Shown here: positions 1-7,436 of the stretch, piece by piece
Layout of the letters: every line of letters begins with the position of its first letter
How positions within the stretch are numbered: the first letter of the stretch is position 1
Assembly: GCF_900142375.1 (NCBI RefSeq)
Contig: NZ_FRAR01000006.1
Location: forward strand, 154,438 to 218,437
Direction: 5' to 3'
DNA: 64,000 bases
Source: Desulforamulus aeronauticus DSM 10349
GTDB lineage: Bacteria > Bacillota > Desulfotomaculia > Desulfotomaculales > Desulfotomaculaceae
Notes under the pieces: generated by a model
The model's database searches: none
Told to the model about the DNA's origin: nothing
Seen by the model: the letters and a program-made list of their open reading frames with translations, nothing else
Made by a program: the position numbers and the translations under genes

Positions 1-221
1 TAATAGGGGATGCCCAATATATCCGCCACTCGCCGGGCATCGTCCACTGCGGTTAGAGAGCAGCAGCCCACATAATCGTTATCCACCACAGTAACGTCCG
101 GGTCCCAAATTTGCATGGTTACTCCGACAACCTCATACCCCTGTTGCTGTAAAAGGGCGGCGGTGACAGAACTGTCTACTCCGCCGCTCATGGCTACTAA
201 TACTCTTTGTTTGGTTGCCAA
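1..221 (-). CDS. mnmA: tRNA-specific 2-thiouridylase MnmA (N-terminal part, cut by window edge)
   Basis: Only the first ~73 codons are inside the window; the gene continues beyond position 1. The protein opens with the PP-loop ATP pyrophosphatase motif SGGVDSSV, followed by GVTMQIW and a CC pair, as in MnmA. MnmA adenylates U34 of Lys, Glu and Gln tRNAs and inserts sulfur handed on from a cysteine desulfurase. A TTG start at 221..219 follows an AGGTGA ribosome-binding site; the ATG at 191 lies inside the PP-loop motif and is too late. It sits directly downstream of iscU and iscS, the source of its sulfur, with only 10 bases between genes, so co-transcription is likely. Confidence 0.9.
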   Translation of the reverse strand, partial: MATKQRVLVAMSGGVDSSVTAALLQQQGYEVVGVTMQIWDPDVTVVDNDYVGCCSLTAVDDARRVADILGIPY

Positions 222-231
222 AAGGCTTCAC

Positions 232-603
232 CTACGCGTTTTGTTTTTTCTGATAATCTTCGATAGCTGCTTTTAAAGCATCTGCAGCCAAATTGGAACA
301 GTGCATTTTAGCCGGAGGCAGTCCTTCTAAAGCTTCAGCCACAGCCTTATTGGTAATCTGCAGGGCTTCATCAATGGTCTTGCCTAAAGCCATTTCAGTA
401 ACCATACTGCTGGTAGCCACCGCTGCACCACAGCCAAAGGTTTTAAACTTAATGTCTTTAATGATATTGTCCTCTACCTTTAAGGTGATTTTCATGATGT
501 CACCGCAGCTGGGATTGCCCACTTGGCCCGCTCCGTCTGCATTTTCAATTTCTCCCACGTTACGGGGGTTGGTGAAATGATCCATTACCTTTTCAGTATA
601 CAT
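232..603 (-). CDS. iscU: Fe-S cluster scaffold protein IscU/NifU-like
   Basis: A 123-residue scaffold on which [2Fe-2S] and [4Fe-4S] clusters are assembled before transfer to client proteins. The three conserved cluster cysteines are C33 (in PSCGD), C58 (in FGCGAA) and C102 (in MHCSN), with the conserved Asp D35 next to the first. Length is that of a stand-alone IscU/NifU N-terminal domain; no C-terminal NFU domain is present. The ATG start has a GGAGG site 8 bases upstream. It follows iscS by 31 bases and precedes mnmA, forming an Rrf2-iscS-iscU-mnmA operon. It could equally be labelled nifU, since this family is shared. Confidence 0.95.
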   Translation of the reverse strand: MYTEKVMDHFTNPRNVGEIENADGAGQVGNPSCGDIMKITLKVEDNIIKDIKFKTFGCGAAVATSSMVTEMALGKTIDEALQITNKAVAEALEGLPPAKMHCSNLAADALKAAIEDYQKKQNA

Positions 604-634
604 AGAAACAACCTCCTCATTCCCTTATCTATGT

Positions 635-1879
635 TTAATATTCGTCCTCACTAAGTTCCCCATGATCATGATGATCTTCATCATGTATCGTGCAAGTACT
701 GCAGGCACAGGGGTTACACCCTTCACCTAAGGGTGACATGGCTCTTAGCCGCTCAATGATAGGAGGCAGAGCCTCCAGGAAATATTCAACATCTTCTTCG
801 GTATTTATCCTACCCATGGTGAGGCGTAGGGAGCCATGGGCCACTTCTTTGGTCAAGCCAATGGCCGTCAACACATGGGAAGGTTCCAAGGAACCCGAGG
901 TGCAGGCGGAACCACTGGAAATAGCGATTCCTTTCATATCCAGCATCAGCAGCATGGATTCACCCTCAATAAACCGGAAGCAGAAACTAACATGACCGGG
1001 TAACCGCTGCTCAGGATGACCGGTAAGAATAGTATTGGGGATCTTTTCCATTACTTCTTTAAAGATACGATCACGATATTTGGCCAGACGTTCGGCCTCT
1101 ACATGCATATTCTGGGTGGCCAATTCAATGGCTTTGCCTAAGCCGACAATACCAGCCACGTTCTCAGTACCGGGACGACGGCGGCGTTCTTGCCCACCAC
1201 CAAAGAGGATCGGCTGCCAAAAGGTTCCTTTGCGGATATACATAGCCCCAATACCTTTAGGACCATAGATTTTATGACCAGATAGGGTTAGCAAGTCCAC
1301 GCCCAGTTCATCAACATTAACTGGAATTTTACCAACACTTTGCACGGCATCAGTATGGAAAATAATCTTTCTGGCCCGAGCTACTTCGGAAATTTCACGG
1401 ATTGGCATAATAGTACCAATCTCGTTATTGGCATGCATAATGGTGATCAAAATGGTTTTATCAGTAATGGCATCGGCTACCTGCTGAGCAGTCACCCGAC
1501 CATATTTATCCAGTGGTAAAACAGTTACGGTAAAGCCCTCTCGCTCCAACTGTTTACAGCAGTTTAATACTGCGCTGTGTTCTGCCGCAGAGGTAATAAT
1601 ATGATTTCCCTTTTGTCGGTTGGCATAGGCAACACCCCGGATGGCCATATTGTCGGCCTCGGTGCCGGTGCCGGCGAAGGAAATCTCACCCACACTGGAA
1701 GCACCAATAGCTGTGGCCACCTGCTGTCTGGCCTTCTCTACAGCTTTCCGAGCTTCCCGACCAAAGGCGTGAATACTGGAGGGGTTGCCATAATGTTCGG
1801 TTAAGTATTTCAGCATTTCTTCAGCAACAGCGGGATCCACCGGGGTTGTTGCCGAGTGGTCAAAATAAACTTTTCTCAT
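635..1879 (-). CDS. iscS: Cysteine desulfurase IscS/NifS with Cys/His-rich tail
   Basis: A PLP-dependent enzyme that takes sulfur from L-cysteine to form an enzyme persulfide for Fe-S assembly (IscU) and tRNA thiolation (MnmA). The PLP lysine is K203 in SGHKIYGPKG and the persulfide cysteine is C326 in SSGSACTSGS; the latter sits in the long flexible loop typical of group I (IscS/NifS) enzymes. At 414 residues it is about 20-25 longer than typical NifS. The excess is a C-terminal tail with four cysteines (CNPCACSTC) followed by a His/Asp-rich stretch, suggesting a metal site. The ATG start has an AGGAGGAG site. Rrf2 lies upstream and iscU downstream. Confidence 0.95.
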   Translation of the reverse strand: MRKVYFDHSATTPVDPAVAEEMLKYLTEHYGNPSSIHAFGREARKAVEKARQQVATAIGASSVGEISFAGTGTEADNMAIRGVAYANRQKGNHIITSAAEHSAVLNCCKQLEREGFTVTVLPLDKYGRVTAQQVADAITDKTILITIMHANNEIGTIMPIREISEVARARKIIFHTDAVQSVGKIPVNVDELGVDLLTLSGHKIYGPKGIGAMYIRKGTFWQPILFGGGQERRRRPGTENVAGIVGLGKAIELATQNMHVEAERLAKYRDRIFKEVMEKIPNTILTGHPEQRLPGHVSFCFRFIEGESMLLMLDMKGIAISSGSACTSGSLEPSHVLTAIGLTKEVAHGSLRLTMGRINTEEDVEYFLEALPPIIERLRAMSPLGEGCNPCACSTCTIHDEDHHDHGELSEDEY

Positions 1880-1903
1880 GCACAGTGCTCCTCCTTAGGT
1901 GAT

Positions 1904-2350
1904 CTATGACTCTACCCTATCAGTGCTTACTTTTGCCGCATCCCGGCACATATCCTCCAAAGTAATGGAATCCAGTACCTCTGCAATACTATCCCTCACT
2001 CTGGCCCAGATATCCCGTGAAATGCAGTAATGCTCCTTTTCACAGGCGGTTGGTTCAAATTCACTAACACAATCCAGAGGGGCAATGGGACCCTCCAGAG
2101 CACGTATCACATCCCCCACTTTTATTTGAGAAGGCGGTCTGGCCAGGATATAACCTCCCTGGGCTCCTCGAATACTTTTAACCAAACCGATCTTTCTTAA
2201 AACTGCAATTAGTTGTTCCAGGTAGTGCTCTGATATCCCTTGCCTCTCTGCTATCACCTTTAAGGGAATGGGTAGGGGCTCGGACCCATAGTGCATGGCC
2301 AAATCAAACATCGCCTTCAGTCCATAATGTCCCTTTGTGGACAGCCGCAA
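1904..2350 (-). CDS. iscR: Rrf2-family transcription regulator, IscR-like
   Basis: A 148-residue winged-helix regulator that probably controls the Fe-S operon it heads. The N-terminal half carries the Rrf2 opening (RLSTKGHYGLKAM), recognition helix region (ISEHYLEQLI) and wing (RGAQGGYILAR). Three cysteines, C94, C103 and C109, fall where IscR binds its [2Fe-2S] cluster, but the spacing is C-X8-C-X5-C rather than the C-X5-C-X5-C of Escherichia coli IscR. A cluster-sensing role is therefore likely but not proved. It starts at TTG 2350..2348 behind GGGGGTGAT. A CymR-type role is less likely because the cysteines are present and iscS/iscU follow 24 bases downstream. Confidence 0.88.
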   Translation of the reverse strand: MRLSTKGHYGLKAMFDLAMHYGSEPLPIPLKVIAERQGISEHYLEQLIAVLRKIGLVKSIRGAQGGYILARPPSQIKVGDVIRALEGPIAPLDCVSEFEPTACEKEHYCISRDIWARVRDSIAEVLDSITLEDMCRDAAKVSTDRVES

Positions 2351-2403
2351 GAAACATCACCCCCTTTATCAATCCCAAGTAAACCACTCGGTTTTCTAGG
2401 AGT

Positions 2404-2432
2404 AGAATATCACGCTTGTTTCCCTATGTCAA
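2404..2432 (-). promoter_or_regulatory. Sigma-A promoter of the Rrf2-iscS-iscU-mnmA operon
   Basis: On the minus strand TTGACA (2432..2427) and TATTCT (2409..2404) are separated by exactly 17 bases, and the regulator's TTG start lies about 55 bases downstream. Related CGAGT/CTCGG words flank the -10 region and may be operator half-sites for the regulator, but no clean palindrome was found. Confidence 0.75.
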
Positions 2433-2482
2433 CGCTAATTCCGAGTAAAATGCTCAAGTTTAATACAGAGAAAATCTAATAT

Positions 2483-2505
2483 AAAAAAATACCACCAAAG
2501 TGGTA
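2483..2505 (-). terminator. Rho-independent terminator of trxA
   Basis: Minus-strand hairpin TACCAC-TTTG-GTGGTA followed by seven U residues. It lies about 90 bases past the trxA stop codon, with a partial dispersed repeat between them. Confidence 0.75.
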
Positions 2506-2516
2506 GTACTATACAG

Positions 2517-2590
2517 AAAACCTAATAATTCTATTTGAGAAAAGATTAGAAAAACTTGGCCCTACTTGCCTGCTTGTGACCTATAGGTGT
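2517..2590 (-). repeat. Dispersed intergenic repeat, partial copy C
   Basis: Read on the minus strand this matches the right half of the copy at 20674..20807. It shares ACCTATAGGTCACA, GGCAAGTAG, then AAGTTTTTCTAATCT and ATAGAAT in the same order and similar spacing. The left half with the CTTGGC..GCCAAG hairpin is missing. It sits between trxA and its terminator. Confidence 0.65.
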
Positions 2591-2596
2591 TTCGAT

Positions 2597-2932
2597 TTAC
2601 AGATGTTTTTGGATCATTCCCAGTAACTCTTCTTTTTTCCGAAAGCCTGTGGTCCTTTCCACTTCCTTACCATCTTTAAAAAAAATCAGCGTGGGAATGC
2701 TCATAATTCCCAGCCTGTCGGTGGTGTCCCGATTGTCATCAACATTGATTTTACAGACCTGCACCTGCCCTTTCAGTTCGGTGGCCAGCCTGTCCACTTC
2801 CGGCGCCAGCATTTGACAAGGGCCGCACCAATCAGCCCAAAAATCTACTAATAGAGGGCCCTTTTGGTTCAATATTGTTTCTTTGAAGCTCTCATCATTT
2901 AGGATCAGTATGTTTTTAGCCATGCCAAACAA
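2597..2932 (-). CDS. trxA: Thioredoxin
   Basis: A cytoplasmic dithiol-disulfide reductase of about 108-111 residues with the classical WCGPC active site (about residues 35-39), preceded by the conserved LVDFWADW strand, and the cis-proline motif SIPTLIFF. Length is that of a single thioredoxin domain. Two starts are possible: TTG at 2932, six bases after AAGGAG, or ATG at 2923 giving MAKNILIL; the TTG has the better spacing. It lies downstream of tcdA and upstream of the Fe-S operon, with its own terminator. Confidence 0.95.
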   Translation of the reverse strand: MFGMAKNILILNDESFKETILNQKGPLLVDFWADWCGPCQMLAPEVDRLATELKGQVQVCKINVDDNRDTTDRLGIMSIPTLIFFKDGKEVERTTGFRKKEELLGMIQKHL

Positions 2933-3003
2933 CCCCTTCTCCTTTTCATTGACTTCAAGCTTTAGGTTGCTACATTATATTCCAGGTAGGTTCCCTTGTC
3001 AAA

Positions 3004-3717
3004 TTAAAGCAGCCCCCTTACTACAGCACCCGCCAATACCAACCCTGCAGCAGCGGGGACAAAGGATATACTGCCGGGAGCCAGGGATATTGCAGTCTCC
3101 CCTTTCACCACCCGTTGTTGCGGGGTAATTGGCGGTTCCACCGAAAAGACCACCTTAACCCCTTTTTCTATTTGTGCTTTCCGGAGTTCCCGACGCATAA
3201 CTCTGGCCAAAGGATCTACTGAGGTTTCCGATATATCCGCCACTCGAAAGGCAGCCGGGTCCAGTTTATTGCCCGCTCCCATACAGGAGATAACGGGCAG
3301 ACCCTGGGAATAGCATCTCTTAATAATATCCAGCTTACCGGTTACGTTATCAATGGCATCCACTACATAGGAATAATCACCTTTTATCAGATCATCACCA
3401 TTTTGTGGTGAGTAAAACTCCCTAATGGGCGTAACGATTGCTTCGGGATTAATATGTTTGATCCGCTCCGCCATTAAATCCACTTTATAACTGCCAATGG
3501 TATCATCCATAGCATGCAGTTGACGGTTAATATTGGTTACATCTACGGTATCAAAATCCACCAAGGTTAATTCACCGATACCTGCCCGGGCCAAAGCCTC
3601 GACAGTGTAAGAGCCAACGCCGCCCACCCCAAAAACAATCACCCTGGCAACCTTAAGCTTAGCTAGCCCCTCCTCGCCAATCAACATCTCGGTGCGAGAA
3701 AATCTATGTCTGGACAC
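3004..3717 (-). CDS. tcdA: tRNA threonylcarbamoyladenosine dehydratase TcdA (ThiF/HesA family)
   Basis: A 237-residue E1-like enzyme expected to cyclise t6A37 of ANN-decoding tRNAs to ct6A using ATP. The Rossmann ATP-binding loop is FGVGGVGSY near residue 30, followed by the conserved DFDTVDVTNINRQ and the DAIDNVTGKL segment. A CxGAG stretch (SCMGAGNKLDP) follows, as in the TcdA/YgdL branch rather than ThiF or MoeB, and no ubiquitin-like sulfur carrier gene is adjacent. The GTG start at 3717 follows GGAGGGG and overlaps the end of the histidine kinase gene by 14 bases. In Bacillus subtilis the orthologue yrvM is next to aspS and 6S RNA, a similar neighbourhood to this one. Confidence 0.88.
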   Translation of the reverse strand: MSRHRFSRTEMLIGEEGLAKLKVARVIVFGVGGVGSYTVEALARAGIGELTLVDFDTVDVTNINRQLHAMDDTIGSYKVDLMAERIKHINPEAIVTPIREFYSPQNGDDLIKGDYSYVVDAIDNVTGKLDIIKRCYSQGLPVISCMGAGNKLDPAAFRVADISETSVDPLARVMRRELRKAQIEKGVKVVFSVEPPITPQQRVVKGETAISLAPGSISFVPAAAGLVLAGAVVRGLL

Positions 3718-5170
3718 TGAACCCCTCCGTTTGTTGAATTTTCTCTTCTATTAGTTGTTCCCTTACTGTGGGAAACGTTACTGTAAATACACTTCCCTGG
3801 TGTAGCTGACTTTTCACGGTTAGTTTAGCACCATGCTGCTGAGTAATCCAACTGGCAATGGCCAAACCTAAGCCGGTTCCCCCTGTTGGTCGTGATTTAT
3901 CCAACCGATAAAACCGTTCAAAAATATGATTTATCTCACCTTCGTCGATACCCATGCCGTTATCACTAATCTGCACATCTATTCTTCCGTCAGTACAGTG
4001 AGCAGCTAGCTCCACCCAACCCTGAGGTGAAGTATATTTTATGGCATTATCCAAAAGTATAAGCAAAAGTTGTCTGAGATAATCCGGATCGGCCATAATC
4101 TTGACATCGCGGCAGGTTTCAGCCAAGTGCAGATGAAAATCCACTTCTTCAGACAGCATCCTGGCTTGACGGGCAACCTGCTCAAGCACCTGATCAACCG
4201 CCACCGGTTGCAAGGGTATGGTAAACCCTGCATCGGCCCGGGCCAATACCAGCATATCTGACACCAGTCGGCTCATGCGCTTCACTTCAGAAGCAATGTC
4301 CAACAAAGCTTCTCTTCTTACCTCCGGCTGCTCCTCCCCCATCCGGATCATCAAGTCAATGTTGCCGCGAATGGTGGTTAGCGGTGTCTTTAATTCATGA
4401 GAAACATCGGAAACAAATCTCCTTTGGGCGGCATGGGAATCCGAAAGTTCACGATACGCAGTTTCTAAGTTGTCCAGCATGGCATTAAGGGTATTAACTA
4501 AATGTCCCAATTCGTCCTGGTGTTCACCCTTGGGAATCCGCTGATGTAGATTTAAATCCTGGCGAATTTGCTCTGCCGTGCAGGTAATAGCTTCCACCGG
4601 TTTGAGGGCAGCCCGAGCCAGCCACCAGCCAATGGTAGCACCAACTATAATCATCCCACCGCTAAACAACCACAGCAACCACCTCAATTGATTGAGAGCT
4701 GCCTGCAACCCGGAGAAAGGTTGTCCCACCTGCAGAATACCCACCACTTGATTTTGCGCCACCAAGGGATAATTGTAAACCCGAATCCGCTGATCGCCTG
4801 CCTGCAGCCATTCATAAAAGACATGCCCCTGTTTACTCAGGTTAATGGTATCCTCACTCATGGGCAGGGTTTGTCGAGACAAATTGCTGGATTTTGCCAC
4901 CAATCTTCCTGTGGTATCCACGACTTGCAGATAGGTATTAGGGTAACCAAAGACATCCACATCGGGCAATACCACCCGTTGTTGATTCCAAAAATTTGGT
5001 CCTACCACCTTTACAGAGGAAGCCACCCCCGCGGCCCGACCGGCCAATTCCCGGTCTAATTCCTGCACCAGGCTGTAGGACAAAAAAGTATATACAATAA
5101 CGGAGAAGATGATTAGGGTCAAACTAACAACACAACTGTACCAAATGGTTAACTTCAAGCGCAAAGTCAT
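3704..5170 (-). CDS. Membrane sensor histidine kinase (HAMP-HisKA-HATPase), CssS-like position
   Basis: A 488-residue kinase. It has an N-terminal membrane segment (about 9-31), an extracellular domain of about 130 residues, a second membrane segment (about 163-187) and a HAMP linker. The phosphoacceptor region is SDVSHELKTPLTT (His about 257), followed by an HATPase domain with N box (LLLILLDNAIKYT), G1 (DNGMGIDE), F (FERFYR) and G2 (GGTGLGLAI). It overlaps the upstream response regulator gene by four bases (ATGA type), so the two are translationally coupled. With htrA just upstream, the module resembles CssRS, which senses misfolded secreted proteins; that role is inference. Confidence 0.9.
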   Translation of the reverse strand: MTLRLKLTIWYSCVVSLTLIIFSVIVYTFLSYSLVQELDRELAGRAAGVASSVKVVGPNFWNQQRVVLPDVDVFGYPNTYLQVVDTTGRLVAKSSNLSRQTLPMSEDTINLSKQGHVFYEWLQAGDQRIRVYNYPLVAQNQVVGILQVGQPFSGLQAALNQLRWLLWLFSGGMIIVGATIGWWLARAALKPVEAITCTAEQIRQDLNLHQRIPKGEHQDELGHLVNTLNAMLDNLETAYRELSDSHAAQRRFVSDVSHELKTPLTTIRGNIDLMIRMGEEQPEVRREALLDIASEVKRMSRLVSDMLVLARADAGFTIPLQPVAVDQVLEQVARQARMLSEEVDFHLHLAETCRDVKIMADPDYLRQLLLILLDNAIKYTSPQGWVELAAHCTDGRIDVQISDNGMGIDEGEINHIFERFYRLDKSRPTGGTGLGLAIASWITQQHGAKLTVKSQLHQGSVFTVTFPTVREQLIEEKIQQTEGFSVQT

Positions 5171-5841
5171 GGTGTTTGCTCCTTCAGTACATACCCAGCA
5201 CCGCGAATGGTTTGGATAAGTCTGGGGCCATGATTTTCTATTTTTTGACGCAGCATGGTGATATAGACTTCCACTACATTAGAACCACCGGTATAATCCC
5301 AGCCCCATACGCGATCGAGAATACTATCTTTCGTCAGTACTATATTGGGGTGCTCCATAAACAGTGTTAAGAGTTCATATTCTCTGGAGGTTAAGGAGAT
5401 CCTTTGACCCGCTCGAGAGACTTCCCGTGTATCGAGATCTATCTTCAAATCCGAAAACTGAATCATTCGTTGGGAAACCGTATGACGGCGCAGCAGCGCC
5501 TGTACCCGCGCCAACAGTTCTTCCAAGGCAAAGGGCTTAGCTAGATAGTCGTCTGCCCCCAGTTTCAGACCCTTCACCTTGCTCTCTACCTCATCTCTAG
5601 CACTAAGAATAAGGACAGGTATAAAATTCTCCCGCCGAAATCGCTGGCAAATCTCCCAGCCATCCATGCCAGGCAACATAATATCCAGGATTAATAATTC
5701 CGGTGGGTTATTTTTGGCCAAGGCAAGTCCGGTAACACCGTCATTGGCTACCTCCACCCGGTAACCTTCATAGGTTAAAGTCCTTTGCAACATAGCAGTG
5801 ATTTTGGGGTCGTCGTCAATGACCAGAATCCTGGCACCCAT
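5167..5841 (-). CDS. OmpR/PhoB-family response regulator
   Basis: A 224-residue two-domain regulator. The receiver domain has the acidic pocket DDD near residue 10, the phosphoacceptor Asp in LLILDIMLPGMDG (about D54) and the conserved Lys in DDYLAKPF. The C-terminal winged helix has the typical LTSREYELLTLF, VEVYITMLRQKI and IRGAGYVL segments. It is the partner of the overlapping kinase gene and lies 20 bases after htrA, so htrA-regulator-kinase is probably one operon controlled by the regulator itself. The ATG start has GAGGAGG. Confidence 0.93.
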   Translation of the reverse strand: MGARILVIDDDPKITAMLQRTLTYEGYRVEVANDGVTGLALAKNNPPELLILDIMLPGMDGWEICQRFRRENFIPVLILSARDEVESKVKGLKLGADDYLAKPFALEELLARVQALLRRHTVSQRMIQFSDLKIDLDTREVSRAGQRISLTSREYELLTLFMEHPNIVLTKDSILDRVWGWDYTGGSNVVEVYITMLRQKIENHGPRLIQTIRGAGYVLKEQTP

Positions 5842-5861
5842 GAATACCCTCCTCTTACTGA

Positions 5862-6968
5862 CTACTGGCTCTTATCCCCCATGATAATCTCTTTCTTTTG
5901 GATTTGTCCAGTTCGCTGCAAAACCAGTGTAATTTTTTGCCCCGGCTGGGTTTCTGCCACTGCATCCAATAGTTCCTGGGGTGAGGTTACTTCTTTGCCA
6001 GCAAACTCTGTTACCAAATCTCCGACCTTTAGTCCCGCTGCTAAAGCCGGACTGTTAGGGACAACCCCAGTAACCACCACACCTGGCTGGTTCTGTAGCG
6101 GAGCGATCGTAACCCCTAGATAGGGATGGGAAACCGAACCCTTACTAATAATTTGATTGTATACCGAAACCACCGTAGATGAGGGGATGGCAAAGCCAAT
6201 TCCCTGGGCTTGGGCATTCACTGCCGTATTAACTCCTACCACTTCCCCATTGAGGTTCATTAAGGGGCCGCCCGAATTACCGGGATTGATTGAGGCATCT
6301 GTTTGTAGCAGATTTCGGAAATGCTGCTGATCAATGTCCAGTGGTCTTCCTTTGGCACTGATAACCCCCACAGTAACCGTATGATCCAGACCATAGGGAT
6401 TGCCAATAGCGATAACCCAATCACCCACCTCAATTTTTTCCGAACTGCCAAAGGATAAGGTAGGTAGTTTTTCCTTGCTGTCAATTTTAAGCACTGCTAA
6501 ATCAAGTTCCTGATCGGTTCCTACAACGGTAGCCGGGTATTTCTGATCACTGGTCAGTGTCACCTGAATTTGGTCTGCCCCATTAATGACATGGTTATTG
6601 GTAATAATGTAGCCATCCGAAGAAACAATGAAGCCTGAGCCTAAGCCGTTCTGAACCTGGGTACGGGGCAACGACTGGGCACCAAAAAACTGCCGAAAAA
6701 AGGGGTCATTGAAAAATGGGTCCATGTTCACTTGAGTACGAATAACCGTTTCTATTTTTACCACTGCGGGCGCCGTTTGTTTTACTACCGCTGAAATGTT
6801 GGCGGGTCTGATAACACCTTGTTCAGCCTGAGCGGATTTATTACCGAGGGAAACCAAGTGTTGCTGATCATTAGACCAGTGTACTCCGAAAATCACCAGG
6901 CTAATCATCAGAACAGCTTTAATTAATACTACCAAAACAGGTTTAACTATTTTTTTCTGTGCATTCAT
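5862..6968 (-). CDS. htrA: Membrane-anchored serine protease HtrA/DegP-like
   Basis: A trypsin-fold quality-control protease that degrades or refolds misfolded proteins on the outer face of the membrane. It has an uncleaved N-terminal anchor (about residues 8-27), a protease domain with catalytic His in ITNNHVI, Asp in ELDLAVLKI and Ser in NPGNSGGPL, and one C-terminal PDZ domain. The start chosen is ATG 6968..6966 behind AAAGGAGG (368 residues); an in-frame start 16 codons upstream lacks this site. The adjacent two-component system suggests envelope-stress regulation. Confidence 0.93.
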   Translation of the reverse strand: MNAQKKIVKPVLVVLIKAVLMISLVIFGVHWSNDQQHLVSLGNKSAQAEQGVIRPANISAVVKQTAPAVVKIETVIRTQVNMDPFFNDPFFRQFFGAQSLPRTQVQNGLGSGFIVSSDGYIITNNHVINGADQIQVTLTSDQKYPATVVGTDQELDLAVLKIDSKEKLPTLSFGSSEKIEVGDWVIAIGNPYGLDHTVTVGVISAKGRPLDIDQQHFRNLLQTDASINPGNSGGPLMNLNGEVVGVNTAVNAQAQGIGFAIPSSTVVSVYNQIISKGSVSHPYLGVTIAPLQNQPGVVVTGVVPNSPALAAGLKVGDLVTEFAGKEVTSPQELLDAVAETQPGQKITLVLQRTGQIQKKEIIMGDKSQ

Positions 6969-7044
6969 ATTTTTCTCCTCCTTTGTTACCTTGTCAAGAA
7001 TAATGATACAAGACAATTCTTAAAACCACCTTAAAAAGGAGAAA

Positions 7045-7288
7045 AAGAAAAAACATCTCTATTAGAGAGATGTTTTCAGCAGCAAAACGCAAAAGAAACC
7101 CCGCCTTGCCGTGTCCGTATCCAAAGTTTGTTGAACCTGTACTCACAGGTGGGTGCCCTTCCACAATTTCCTGTTTCCTTATACTAGTAAGGTCTACATT
7201 CCCTTGCGAGAAATCGGACTCCCGTTTCAACATCTGTTGGCTCAAAACTTCAGATATTGCACGCACAAAGTAGGGCATTCCCTTGTTA
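7045..7288 (-). ncRNA. ssrS: 6S RNA (ssrS/bsrA type), probable
   Basis: A gene-free stretch of about 240 bases ahead of htrA with its own promoter and terminator. The minus-strand RNA reads through AGGGAATGCCCTAC, GAGCCAACAGATG and GGAAGGGCACCC, then ACAGGTTCAAC, and GGACACGGCAAGGCGGGG. The two ends can pair (CCC..TTTGTG..CGTG with CACG..CAAGG..GGGG), giving a long imperfect rod with an internal bubble as in 6S RNA, which mimics an open promoter and binds sigma-A RNA polymerase. In B. subtilis bsrA lies next to aspS and yrvM (tcdA); here the RNA is next to aspS, with tcdA about 3 kb away. A covariance-model scan would settle it; an htrA leader is the alternative. Confidence 0.72.
7047..7077 (-). 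terminator. Intrinsic terminator at the end of the 6S RNA candidate
   Basis: Minus-strand AACATCTCT..AGAGATGTT hairpin followed by a run of six U. It ends the ncRNA before the htrA ribosome-binding site about 70 bases further on. Confidence 0.75.
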
Positions 7289-7290
7289 CA

Positions 7291-7319
7291 AAAATAACTA
7301 GTACACACCTTTATGTTAA
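7291..7319 (-). promoter_or_regulatory. Promoter of the 6S RNA candidate
   Basis: TTAACA (7319..7314) and TATTTT (7296..7291) with a 17-base spacer on the minus strand, placing the RNA start near 7285. A second pair further upstream, TTGCAT-N17-TAACAT, is also possible. Confidence 0.55.
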
Positions 7320-7371
7320 CACAGACGGAATCTGTATGCAAGTGTAGGAGAAGGCTCGGCCCCTACAATGC

Positions 7372-7409
7372 AAAAAAGAGTGACACAAAAAGTAGTTTTT
7401 GCGCCACTC
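7372..7409 (-). terminator. Terminator after aspS
   Basis: Minus-strand hairpin GAGTGGCGCAAAAA / TTTTTGTGTCACTC followed by TTTTTT, 28 bases past the aspS stop. The same hairpin, with few changes, recurs at 31085..31127. Confidence 0.85.
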
Positions 7410-7436
7410 CCTATAAGTCTATGAACAATCTTGCCC

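Noticed and set aside
6994..7341. 115-residue minus-strand reading frame
   Set aside because: It lies across the promoter, body and terminator of the 6S RNA candidate, has no protein-like composition and no ribosome-binding site of note.
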